Source of the DNA: a virus
Length of the DNA stretch: 41,875 bases
IMG/VR virus record: IMGVR_UViG_3300037296_000020
Location: 1-41,875 of that record
Reading direction: 5' to 3' (one strand)
Positions 28,942-38,250 of the stretch are shown here, in pieces. How positions within the stretch are numbered: position 1 is the first letter of the stretch; each line of letters opens with the position of its first letter. The notes beneath the pieces are model-generated. The model made no database searches and had not been told where the DNA came from. It saw only the letters and a program-made list of their open reading frames with translations. Both the position numbers and the translations under genes were made by a program.

Positions 28942-31092
28942 TTATAAATCAACCCAAGTACCAGTTCTACGGAATTTAAAAGCACCTGTAGTTTCGTCCA
29001 CAAAAGAACTACCATTTTTACAGTTATTTGCACCCACGAAGTTACCAAATAGCTGGAAGGTGACCGTTTGTAAATTTACGAAGTTGTACGTGGGCGCACC
29101 TAAATTAGTACCTGCAAGTCTACAGGAGTTAATGGGTGCTACTATACCAGCGTCCCTATGTGCAAAAGGTGCGCCAATCACATTAAGCCCGGAACTAGAT
29201 AACCTACGTATAGTTTGACCATTAGCATTATATATACCAATACCTGCCACATTAGGCGTATTAATGGTGCCACCATTAATACTAATGTCATTACTGGCTG
29301 TACCCCAATAAGCTGTATCTGTGTTAGCAACATCAAATACATAGATACCATAGTACTTTGATTTTTCATTACGGAAGTTATTGATAGCACCATTATTACA
29401 CCCTACGATAGCAATACCATTATCACAAGAGTACGTTGGGGGTGTGCTATTTGGGGCGTTATAATAATCGGGTCTAGTTGTACGTACTTCACAATCTGTG
29501 ATTGTAAAACCATCAACTTTACCAATATTAAAACCATCAAAGTTGTTAGTGCCTGTACCTGTGCTAATAGGTGTGAATCGTGGATTAACGTCCTCCACTA
29601 AACAACTAATGTAGTGAATGTTTTGATGGTAACTATTATAGGATTCTGGCTCAGCAGTTGGTCTTGTAGAACCTAACGCCTTAAAACCAGAACCACCATG
29701 ATTCATTACTGTACCTACACCTGTATTACGAGTGTTACAACCAATGTAGTACACGTCACGTATAACTTTATCACCACCCAACCTGAAACCATGCTCACCA
29801 GTGTCATGCACTGTAATGTTTTCAAATACTAAAGAGCGTGAACCATTATGCTCTTGAGACTCTACTATAATACCATTCTCACCTGCAACCCCTGTAGAGT
29901 TCGGCGACGTTAATTTTATAGTACCTGCACGCACGCATGAATAACTTACATTACTTAACCACCCACCTTGACGAAAGTTAGTAATCTCTAAGCCTAGAAT
30001 ATTTAATCCCTTAGTATTGTGTACCATAAAACCATAATCCCAGTTATCAATAACTAGATAACCTATTTTAATATTATGTAAGTACTCACCAGCCTCAATA
30101 CCAATCTTTAAAGCTCTACGTCGTAAGTTAGCTACACCTGTTGTGGTATTAGACTTTAAAGATAGATACCCAACCTGTGTATCAGAACCCTCAATACCTA
30201 TACCACGATTATTATCAGAGGCAAATGTTTGTATAATTAATCTATCTACCTTAACACCCTCCTCTGTAGCAAAACGGTAATCACCACCAGCATTTAGTTC
30301 TTTAAAAGTAACACCACCTGTGTGTACAGTAGTATGTGCCTTGATGACAATACGTTGTGGGATAGGATTGTAACCTATCACCTTACCTATACCTGTATCA
30401 AAAACAATAGTCTTACCTGCACCTGCTACAAACAAATCAACAAGTTTAGAACTCTCGTCTGTAGCGTTACCTAAAATACCATAATCACTCGCGTAAATGT
30501 ACTTTCGGTTACGCTCTGCTAATGTACTACCTGACCAAGTTATAATACCTGTATCATATCTCTGAGCATCTAAAGAAGCCAGAGTGGTTATATTAATAGA
30601 CTCTTGAGTTAAACCTTGAGGATTTAAGACATTAGTTGTACTAACTTTACCAAAGATAGCAGCATTAGCAGCATCGGCAGCAGTATTAGCCCTATCAGCA
30701 GCAGCATTAGCATTAGCTACAACACTATAAGTACTATCAGCTAGGAAGCCAAAACCATCACTAACTTCTTGTTGTGAGTGCCTAATCTGCTCAAAGTTCT
30801 CATCCATACTTTTAGCAGTGAATAAGGCACCTGCTGTGTACTTATGAAAAGAGTTATCGATATCTGTAATGCGTTGTAAGCGTACTACACCCGCCTCGAC
30901 AGCAGGTGTTAATTCAAGTACTTGGGCGTTCTTTAGGCGTAGTGAGTAACCTAAGTTCTCTACATTAACACCATCAAGCGTGACCTCAATCATATCTTTA
31001 GACCCCACACCATAGTTATCGAAACCTATGGCGAAGTCTGTGGTAGAGCTTGTTATGTTGTACTCTGTGTAAGAGCGTTTGGTGTTAATCAT
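28942..31092 (-). CDS. Tail fibre/tailspike with T7-type anchor and beta-helix
   Basis: A 716-residue protein. Residues 1-120 are a T7 gp17-like tail-anchoring domain (SYTEYNITSSTTDFAIGFD, later DIDNSFHKYTAGALFTAKSM). A short Ala-rich coiled coil follows (about 125-150). Most of the remainder is rich in Asn, Gly, Ile and Val with repeating short strands (INGGTINTPNVAGIGIY), as in right-handed beta-helix tailspikes of the pectate-lyase-like class. It probably binds and may cleave a capsular or O-antigen polysaccharide; the active site is not identifiable by eye. It follows the last internal virion gene with no gap. Confidence 0.87.
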   Translation of the reverse strand: MINTKRSYTEYNITSSTTDFAIGFDNYGVGSKDMIEVTLDGVNVENLGYSLRLKNAQVLELTPAVEAGVVRLQRITDIDNSFHKYTAGALFTAKSMDENFEQIRHSQQEVSDGFGFLADSTYSVVANANAAADRANTAADAANAAIFGKVSTTNVLNPQGLTQESINITTLASLDAQRYDTGIITWSGSTLAERNRKYIYASDYGILGNATDESSKLVDLFVAGAGKTIVFDTGIGKVIGYNPIPQRIVIKAHTTVHTGGVTFKELNAGGDYRFATEEGVKVDRLIIQTFASDNNRGIGIEGSDTQVGYLSLKSNTTTGVANLRRRALKIGIEAGEYLHNIKIGYLVIDNWDYGFMVHNTKGLNILGLEITNFRQGGWLSNVSYSCVRAGTIKLTSPNSTGVAGENGIIVESQEHNGSRSLVFENITVHDTGEHGFRLGGDKVIRDVYYIGCNTRNTGVGTVMNHGGSGFKALGSTRPTAEPESYNSYHQNIHYISCLVEDVNPRFTPISTGTGTNNFDGFNIGKVDGFTITDCEVRTTRPDYYNAPNSTPPTYSCDNGIAIVGCNNGAINNFRNEKSKYYGIYVFDVANTDTAYWGTASNDISINGGTINTPNVAGIGIYNANGQTIRRLSSSGLNVIGAPFAHRDAGIVAPINSCRLAGTNLGAPTYNFVNLQTVTFQLFGNFVGANNCKNGSSFVDETTGAFKFRRTGTWVDL

Positions 31093-34000
31093 TTAGGACT
31101 CCTCATCAAATGCGTTATTTAGTAGACTAAGTATTAAGAAGGAGTTTAAAGGGGAGTCTCTTTGAGCATCCTTTAGGCTGTAATCCTCATCTGTAGTTAT
31201 ACCTTTAATTAAATTATGACCTTTAGCGAAAGGCACAGTAGCGATAGCACCCCCCTCACCCATACCTGCAAAAGCCAACTCAGCAAAGAAGTTCATAGAC
31301 CCGAAACCACTAAGGGCGCGTAAGGCATTAATCTCAATATCCTCATCTAACTCCTTACCACGACGTACATTAACAGCACCCCCAATGAGAAATGCTGTAG
31401 GTAACTGTACTGCCATTAATAGAGCAAAACCAGCATTACCGTCACGTCTGTGTGTTCTACGCATAACTTTATTCTGAGCTGAGAAAGAGAATTGCATAAA
31501 TGGTAAGATAACGTTACCTACAGCAGAGTGTTCCATTAGGGCTGGAGTCTCACCACGCTGTATAGATAGTGCCATGTTATCTGCATTATTAAATACTTGA
31601 CGCTCAAAAGGTACACGTACCCCCTGTGCCCACGCATCGACGTTAGTGCCATGCGTACTAAATTCTTTACGAACACCTTCAATAAGTGAATCACTTAATT
31701 TAAGTTCATCAGTTAGAAATTTAAGGTCACGTACTGAACCGCCCATAGCTTTCTTTAAAGTACTTGCATAAACTGACGCTAAAATACCCACTTGAAATCT
31801 GCGGACATATTCAGATAAGTTAGCAAAACGTGTAGCCTGTCCTGCAAACTCAGAGGCTTCAACTAGACCTGAGGTCACTGCAAAGTTATCCGATGTACGT
31901 GTCGTAAAGTTCTTCCACTGTGAAGTGGTTAGAATCTTACCAGTAAGTATATCTTGAAGTTCTGTAGCTTGTTCATAGTTAAATTTACTTAGTGGTTTAA
32001 ATACAGCCTTCATACCCTGTCGCATAGCTGGGATGCTTCTTAGTAGTCCTACTTTCTGTGTCTGTGTAGCAAGTTCCATTAAGCTCAGTATACCACCGTT
32101 AACTAGAGTATACAATCCAGCTACGGATTGCGCGATACGTACACCTGTGGGTAACTGAGTACCCTCAATAGCCTTGTCCTGCACAGAGTCAGCTACATTC
32201 TTTAGAAATGCTCTAGCCTCACCTGCACTTGTCCCTGCTGGTAGAGCATCCATAACCTCATCCAGAGCATTAAGTAACTCAGCCTCAGATTTAATACCTA
32301 CGGCTGCTAGTGCATTAGAGTTCGCAACCCCCCTAGTATAATCTTCTAGGTTAAGCATAACGTCATCATTAATGAAGTCACGCATACTTAAATCATAACC
32401 TGATTCAGTTTTAAAGGTTGTATCCCAATCCCACTCAATACGTCTACGTAGATGCTTAGGTAGCGAAGTGCCAGCCTCGTGCATACTCTTGAACATATCC
32501 TCTGCTATTCTTACAGAATCTTTAACACTAATCTCACCTGTCTCTGTTAACACCTTAGCAATCTGCTCAACACTTAAACCTGACGCAGTAACATCAGCTA
32601 AACTTCTAGCTGTATCCTTCTGTGTAGCTATGTAGTGCTGCCCTAACTGTGTCTCTGTGAGCTTGAAGTTAGGGTTAGAGCGTATAGGGTTTAATAAGGT
32701 AGGGTACATCTTAGCTATTTGGTGCCCAATAAAAGAAGCTGCCTCATCTGCGGTAGCAAGTCCTTTAGTAAACACTGTTTCAAAGTACTTCTCATAATCA
32801 TGCTTTAAAGGTAGATATGTTGGTCTAGTTATAATATCATCCATAAGATTAACCATAGTTTTATTGCCCAACTCGTCCATCTGCTCCACCATATACTTAC
32901 CTGACGCTAACATATCAGCATGAGTTTTAATTGCTAAGTCCGAGTTTATGTACTTCTGCATTAGGATTTCTATCTCGGGCGAACCTGCATTACGAGCAAC
33001 CATTGCATCTAGTGTAACCTTATCAGGATACTGTCCAGTGCGTGAACGAAAAGCTAAGGCTTCTGAATCTGTTTTCTGCATAGCAACTTGGAAATCTAAA
33101 CCAACCTCTTTACGTGCCTTAGCGAAATCTCCTTTACCCCGACTGAATAGACCAGTACCCACCCCACGTGCTTTAATAGCCTGTATGAACTCATCAGATA
33201 TCGCGCTCATCTTGTGCATGTAGTCATACTGGAATACGTTGCGTATACTTGTCGCATCAGCACCATCATGTTTTGCTGGGCTACTGAGTAGGCGCTTAAC
33301 AACGTGGTCATCTGGTAGGTTCTGGGCATAGTGGTCAAGCCTATCAGCCACACTAAAGAACTTGTTATACCACTTGGTCTTTTTAATCTGGTCAGTAGGT
33401 GTACCTGTAGGTCTAGGTGCAGCTAAGTCATCTAAAACCTCCTGTGCTGCCCTCTCAGCAGATGTAGATGCAGCAGGTGGTACTGTAGTACTATTCTTAA
33501 ACTCCAGCTCTATAGCCTCTTGTGCAGCCTTGTACTCTGTCTCCAATGCTTTGATAGCAGCACTGTCAGTACTAACAATAGGGGTAGTAGGCACAGAGGG
33601 TACAGGTTTAGTAGCCTCCACCTCAGCTATAGCCTCTAAACGTTCCGCAGCACGTGCTTGTCGTAACTGTCCACGTATGTGCTTAGGCTCTAACAGTATC
33701 TCCGCATCTGTACGCCCAGATACTTTAGCTGCTGCTAAAGCCTTCTCATAAGCCTCCATACTAGCTGTATCTGCTCTAGTACTACGTTGGGCTGCCTTAG
33801 CAGCTTCTATACTTTCTCCACGTAGTACTACATCCACAGCTTCATCGTGCTGGCGTGCAGCAGCAGCAAGTGCTACTTCTCGTGCAGTTGTAGCGTCTGT
33901 TAACCTAACAGCTCCAGCAGCATCTACCACAGGAGCAACCGTGTTACCTTTAGCCATAGGTCTTAGCATACCTGACAAACCCATAATAGCAGTATCCCAG

Positions 34001-34692
34001 AATATCTGGTCATCTGTACGTGTGGTGTTCTCCCCAGCAGCAGCATAGAAACCAGCAGTAGCGCCACCAACAACTACACCACTACCTACACGAGCTGCTG
34101 TGCGCCCTACCTTAGAAGCATTAACAAGCGCCTTACCTACTTTAAAAGGTGTAGCACCAATAAGTATATCTACATCAATAATAGAGGCTAAGGCTCCTGT
34201 AACAGGGTTATGCCTAGTTGCGTTATCTCTATCTCTAACATCTAACATATTAGTAATCTTCTGCTTGTAATCAGGTTCCGATACAGAAGATGCTAAGTAT
34301 TTAATCTCCTTCTGTGATAGACCACCCATCTGCTTACCTAAAGTATCAATGAATGGTGTAGGGTTCCAGTTATAGTCTGTCTCTTGTTGCCAAGACTCAA
34401 CGGTCTGCCAAGCAGCAATACCACCACGCCCCATGTTAGCACCTATAGTAGCCAACACAGAAGCACGTTCTTTGGGTACAAAAGCCTCATCCGCTAGAAC
34501 ATTAGAAGATTTAGGTACAACACCCGTAGGTGTTTCTGGAGCATAGGCTGTGGTGTACTCCGACGCAGCAGCTGCCTCTGTAGTACTAGCCTCTAAAGTA
34601 TAGTTATCATCTAAGTTAGCACCTGCGTTAGGACTCTGAGTAATACCTGTTTTAAAAGGCATACCTAGAGATTGTCGAATTTCACCTGCCAT
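31093..34692 (-). CDS. Internal virion protein D, ejectosome (T7 gp16-like)
   Basis: A 1,199-residue protein, the largest in the genome, in the gp16 position just before the tail fibre. It has a low-complexity Thr/Ala-rich N-terminus, Ala-rich helical regions (for example around 270-420) and a hydrophobic segment near the C-terminus (ALLMAVQLPTAFLIGGAVNV). In T7 this protein is ejected and spans the envelope during DNA entry. The N-terminal lytic transglycosylase of T7 gp16 is not recognisable here. AGGAG is 6 bases from ATG. Confidence 0.82.
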   Translation of the reverse strand: MAGEIRQSLGMPFKTGITQSPNAGANLDDNYTLEASTTEAAAASEYTTAYAPETPTGVVPKSSNVLADEAFVPKERASVLATIGANMGRGGIAAWQTVESWQQETDYNWNPTPFIDTLGKQMGGLSQKEIKYLASSVSEPDYKQKITNMLDVRDRDNATRHNPVTGALASIIDVDILIGATPFKVGKALVNASKVGRTAARVGSGVVVGGATAGFYAAAGENTTRTDDQIFWDTAIMGLSGMLRPMAKGNTVAPVVDAAGAVRLTDATTAREVALAAAARQHDEAVDVVLRGESIEAAKAAQRSTRADTASMEAYEKALAAAKVSGRTDAEILLEPKHIRGQLRQARAAERLEAIAEVEATKPVPSVPTTPIVSTDSAAIKALETEYKAAQEAIELEFKNSTTVPPAASTSAERAAQEVLDDLAAPRPTGTPTDQIKKTKWYNKFFSVADRLDHYAQNLPDDHVVKRLLSSPAKHDGADATSIRNVFQYDYMHKMSAISDEFIQAIKARGVGTGLFSRGKGDFAKARKEVGLDFQVAMQKTDSEALAFRSRTGQYPDKVTLDAMVARNAGSPEIEILMQKYINSDLAIKTHADMLASGKYMVEQMDELGNKTMVNLMDDIITRPTYLPLKHDYEKYFETVFTKGLATADEAASFIGHQIAKMYPTLLNPIRSNPNFKLTETQLGQHYIATQKDTARSLADVTASGLSVEQIAKVLTETGEISVKDSVRIAEDMFKSMHEAGTSLPKHLRRRIEWDWDTTFKTESGYDLSMRDFINDDVMLNLEDYTRGVANSNALAAVGIKSEAELLNALDEVMDALPAGTSAGEARAFLKNVADSVQDKAIEGTQLPTGVRIAQSVAGLYTLVNGGILSLMELATQTQKVGLLRSIPAMRQGMKAVFKPLSKFNYEQATELQDILTGKILTTSQWKNFTTRTSDNFAVTSGLVEASEFAGQATRFANLSEYVRRFQVGILASVYASTLKKAMGGSVRDLKFLTDELKLSDSLIEGVRKEFSTHGTNVDAWAQGVRVPFERQVFNNADNMALSIQRGETPALMEHSAVGNVILPFMQFSFSAQNKVMRRTHRRDGNAGFALLMAVQLPTAFLIGGAVNVRRGKELDEDIEINALRALSGFGSMNFFAELAFAGMGEGGAIATVPFAKGHNLIKGITTDEDYSLKDAQRDSPLNSFLILSLLNNAFDEES

Positions 34693-34704
34693 AATAATCT
34701 CCTG

Positions 34705-37512
34705 TTATTTCTTACCTTGCGATTTATAGTGTTCACGTAACTGTTCTAGTAGAGCCTTGTTACGATTAGCTTGCCCACCTGTAGGGTCATACAACTTAGT
34801 CTTTTTAAATAATGCCTCCCCTGCTTTATAATTAGGGGCACTCATAGCAGCAACAACTCCCTTAACACCTTTGTTGTTTCCATAAAGACCTGTGTTACCG
34901 TCGAAGTAGGCTGCTGCATGTAGTAAACGTACAGCAGGTAGGTTCTTCTTAGGGTATAGGTTCTTATCGGGAGCTTTAACCCCTACACGTTGAAAGGCTT
35001 GTTTCATATCTACAGCTCGGAATCTAGACTCAAACAGTTTAGCTTGTACGTCAATAGCAGCCTGTGGCTTACCGGACTTACCTGCATTTATGAACTCTTG
35101 CTTTAAGTTATCGTGTACCATCTTGTCGTTGGCACCAATACCGTAAGACATACCTGAATCTGTCTCTACAGGCGTACTTCTAAAACCCCACCAATCACCT
35201 AAGAAACTGGTTAAGTCTGTACCTACATCAACATTATCCCCTACCATCTTTGCATAAGGTACTGTTAGTTTAATCTTACTAGGTTGCTTAGTCGTCTGGT
35301 TGTAGATAGTACCAGTACCTACTGTAGTGGCTGCTTCCTTCTCACGTTGCTGTTTAACAGTAGGTTTAAGTTTACGTTGGCTGTCTGAATTATATATACG
35401 CTCAGCACCATCTAAGATGTGAGTAGTAGGTACTTCTATAGTACGCACTAACTTACCTTTACCATCTACCAGTCCCATCTTGTTATCTGTAGTAGTATCA
35501 TATAAGCTGTATGTAGCGAACTCCCCTGTACTATTAAAACGTACAATTACATCGTCAGGTAAGACCTGCGCAGTAGCATCGCTGTACTTCTCTGCTAACT
35601 GTTTACGTACAGCAACATCAGCTTGCGATATGAACTCTAAGCCTAAAGGTGCGCCATTAGCAGTCTTAGCTTGTTTTAACTGTGTGTACACACGCGTATT
35701 AGTTAGGGGTGCAGTGTACCCACCAGAGGAAGGTAATTGGTACTCTTGTATAAGTACACCTAACTCCTCAGAGTTGGTACTTGCACCCATACGTGTTACT
35801 AAGTCAGGGAATGATTCAGCAACAATTATATTCATACCATCCATATAATTCTGTTGTATCTTCTTAGACATAGACTTCCTACCAGCAAATGTATCCCCAA
35901 TAGGACTCCCACCCAACCCAAACATATCCGCTTTTAGACCCCCTGCTGCTTTACGTATATTATCATACGAAGCTGCATTAGCTACTGGTGATTGTGCTGC
36001 GATACGTACATCTTCAAGAGAACCCCCAGATTGCATAGTAGTAATAAAAGCGTTACGTAAGTCATCTGGGATACCTGCCATTAAATCAGCAGCAGCACTC
36101 CCGTTAGCTGAGACAGTACTTCTATAAAGGTCAGAGAAAGTCTTAAAGTTAGATTCTCTTAGTGTAGTATACCTATCACCTACAACCCCCTCTGCACCCA
36201 TCTTGACATAACCAATGAAAGGTCTTGCAAAGAGTTCGGCACCTGCCTGTACACCAGCAGAGTCATATTGACTACCTAAACCAAACTGGTTAATCATTTC
36301 ACGACCTGCTAAGAAGTTATCACCATCAAACTTCTGTAGGTACTCGGTACGTGCCTCAGATATTAATTGGCTAGAGGATACACCCATACGTTCTGCATCT
36401 GTAACAGATAGTTCCGTAGGGTTGTATAACTTCTGCCCCGAACTTAGAGCTTTATATCTACTTACAAAAGAACTGCTTAGTTGTTTCTTCATAGCAGTTT
36501 TAGCGGATGGGCTAATATTGTCCATAGAATTAATATTATTATCTAATGCCTGATAATCATCACCGCTCACAGAATCAGGCTGTAACTCTACACGTTTAAG
36601 GAAATCATCAACTTCTCTAGCTATCTGTGTGTCATTAATAGCAATAGCCTCTGCCTTGAACTCCATGTTCTTCTTACTAATAGCTGTAGCTGTCTTTAAA
36701 GAGACCCCCTCCATTAACTCTACAGTAGCAGTTAAATCATCCATAAAAGCAATGTTGGCTGCACCATCTTCACCAGCTTGTGCTGTAGTCAGTGCGTAAG
36801 TCATTACTGCAAGAACATCCTCTTGGTATGCTGCATCCATATCCTCTACAGATACCTCGGAATCAACTATGCGCATACCTGCCCACAGGCTGTCTCTATG
36901 TGCTGTAAGCAGTACTACACGTTCTTCTGGTGTGTACTCCCCACGTACAATATTCTTAGTTAACATAGCTAAAGAGTTCATACGTGTAACAGCTACGTTA
37001 TCCGCAGTAATACGCTTCAACTTAGTATCAATCATTTTAGTGTACACAGCGTTCTGTTTTAATTGTGCGCCATAGAGTTGCTTCTTCATGCCTACAGGTA
37101 ATTTAGATAGGTGTATATTATCTACAGAAGCATTATTGTACTCGGACTGTAACTGTATAAGTGCATCGGGGTCTGGATTAGTTCTATCTAACTCATCTAC
37201 TTTATTTTGAAAGTCTTGAGCTAGGAGAATCTGTCCATTAAGTGCATCTTGATAAGACCTACCATGTTGATATGCTTGGCGGTCTAGTACACTAACCTCA
37301 CGGTACATCTTATTTAACTTATCATTCTGACCTAAAGCTACCAATCTATCCTGATTAGCCTCTTGGTATATATCAATTTCTTTATTAACTGCTGGTAAGA
37401 TACCCTCTAAAAAAGTACCTAAACCACCACCACCCGCAGCAGGACGGTCTACAGGAGCTAAGCCCCCAATCTCTACATTTGCACGATTAGGTGCTTCTAC
37501 TAAAGTTCCCAT
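34705..37512 (-). CDS. Internal virion protein C (T7 gp15-like)
   Basis: A 935-residue mostly helical protein between the gp14-like and gp16-like genes. The N-terminal region contains DIYQEANQDRLVALGQNDKL and LNGQILLAQDFQNKVDELDR, long amphipathic helices as in ejectosome tubes. The C-terminal block (LPAVRLLHAAAYFDGNTGLY) has an ordered, Gly/Tyr-containing segment that could be a separate domain. Length is greater than T7 gp15 (747). GGAGG precedes the ATG. The assignment is by order, size and composition. Confidence 0.8.
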   Translation of the reverse strand: MGTLVEAPNRANVEIGGLAPVDRPAAGGGGLGTFLEGILPAVNKEIDIYQEANQDRLVALGQNDKLNKMYREVSVLDRQAYQHGRSYQDALNGQILLAQDFQNKVDELDRTNPDPDALIQLQSEYNNASVDNIHLSKLPVGMKKQLYGAQLKQNAVYTKMIDTKLKRITADNVAVTRMNSLAMLTKNIVRGEYTPEERVVLLTAHRDSLWAGMRIVDSEVSVEDMDAAYQEDVLAVMTYALTTAQAGEDGAANIAFMDDLTATVELMEGVSLKTATAISKKNMEFKAEAIAINDTQIAREVDDFLKRVELQPDSVSGDDYQALDNNINSMDNISPSAKTAMKKQLSSSFVSRYKALSSGQKLYNPTELSVTDAERMGVSSSQLISEARTEYLQKFDGDNFLAGREMINQFGLGSQYDSAGVQAGAELFARPFIGYVKMGAEGVVGDRYTTLRESNFKTFSDLYRSTVSANGSAAADLMAGIPDDLRNAFITTMQSGGSLEDVRIAAQSPVANAASYDNIRKAAGGLKADMFGLGGSPIGDTFAGRKSMSKKIQQNYMDGMNIIVAESFPDLVTRMGASTNSEELGVLIQEYQLPSSGGYTAPLTNTRVYTQLKQAKTANGAPLGLEFISQADVAVRKQLAEKYSDATAQVLPDDVIVRFNSTGEFATYSLYDTTTDNKMGLVDGKGKLVRTIEVPTTHILDGAERIYNSDSQRKLKPTVKQQREKEAATTVGTGTIYNQTTKQPSKIKLTVPYAKMVGDNVDVGTDLTSFLGDWWGFRSTPVETDSGMSYGIGANDKMVHDNLKQEFINAGKSGKPQAAIDVQAKLFESRFRAVDMKQAFQRVGVKAPDKNLYPKKNLPAVRLLHAAAYFDGNTGLYGNNKGVKGVVAAMSAPNYKAGEALFKKTKLYDPTGGQANRNKALLEQLREHYKSQGKK

Positions 37513-37527
37513 AGTATCCTCCGTTAG

Positions 37528-38250
37528 TTAATATACTCGTGGACGTTCACCCACACCAAAAGTTTTCATAGTGTCTTGTACTACACCGCTATTTAAGTTC
37601 TGCACTGTAGTACCTTTAGGAGTATCCCATAACGTACTTAACTGTCCCATTAATGAGTACCCTGCGTACTTAACTTTATTCTTTGCTATGTTAAAATCAT
37701 CTGAGGTTAAGGCACTCCCACCCTTAGACGCATTGTACACCCCCACAGCCCCACTCACAAGGGCACCTAAGTCCTCTTGTCCAGCAGCGTTCTGTCTCTT
37801 GAACTGCTGATTACGTTGGTTCTCTGCTCTGTCGATAGTAGTGTTGTAGTTCTCAATACCAGTCTCCCAGTTCAACATAGCCTCAGCTTTAGCCTCTTGT
37901 GTCTGGAAGTCCATTACCTGCTTTAAAGCCTGTGCAGAACTACCAATGATATCAGCAGCCCCTAATGAGGCTGTGATAGCACTGTTCTGTACTTGCTTAT
38001 TAGATTGGTAAGCTGCCAAGGCTTGAGCAGTGCGTACGTTCTCTACGTTCTGCTGTCTACGTAAATCGAATAAGTCTTGTGCAGCGTACTTAACTACTTG
38101 GTCATTATATTTCTTAGTAGCTTCATTAGCTTCTTTTGTAGCTTTAGAACCTGCAAGGAAACCCAAGATAGCACCACCAGCAGCGCCATAGGCACCACCG
38201 AACTTACCGCCTAGTTGTGCCCCCTGCATTGCTGTTGATAGTGCGCTCAT
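37528..38250 (-). CDS. Internal virion protein B (T7 gp14-like)
   Basis: A 240-residue protein. The N-terminus has a Gly/Ala-rich hydrophobic stretch (GGKFGGAYGAAGGAILGFLA, about 14-33) typical of gp14-type core proteins that insert in the outer membrane. A long Gln/Asn/Ala-rich coiled coil follows (about 40-160). GGAGG lies 5 bases before ATG, and the ATG touches the end of tail tubular B. It is the first of three ejection proteins. Confidence 0.85.
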   Translation of the reverse strand: MSALSTAMQGAQLGGKFGGAYGAAGGAILGFLAGSKATKEANEATKKYNDQVVKYAAQDLFDLRRQQNVENVRTAQALAAYQSNKQVQNSAITASLGAADIIGSSAQALKQVMDFQTQEAKAEAMLNWETGIENYNTTIDRAENQRNQQFKRQNAAGQEDLGALVSGAVGVYNASKGGSALTSDDFNIAKNKVKYAGYSLMGQLSTLWDTPKGTTVQNLNSGVVQDTMKTFGVGERPRVY

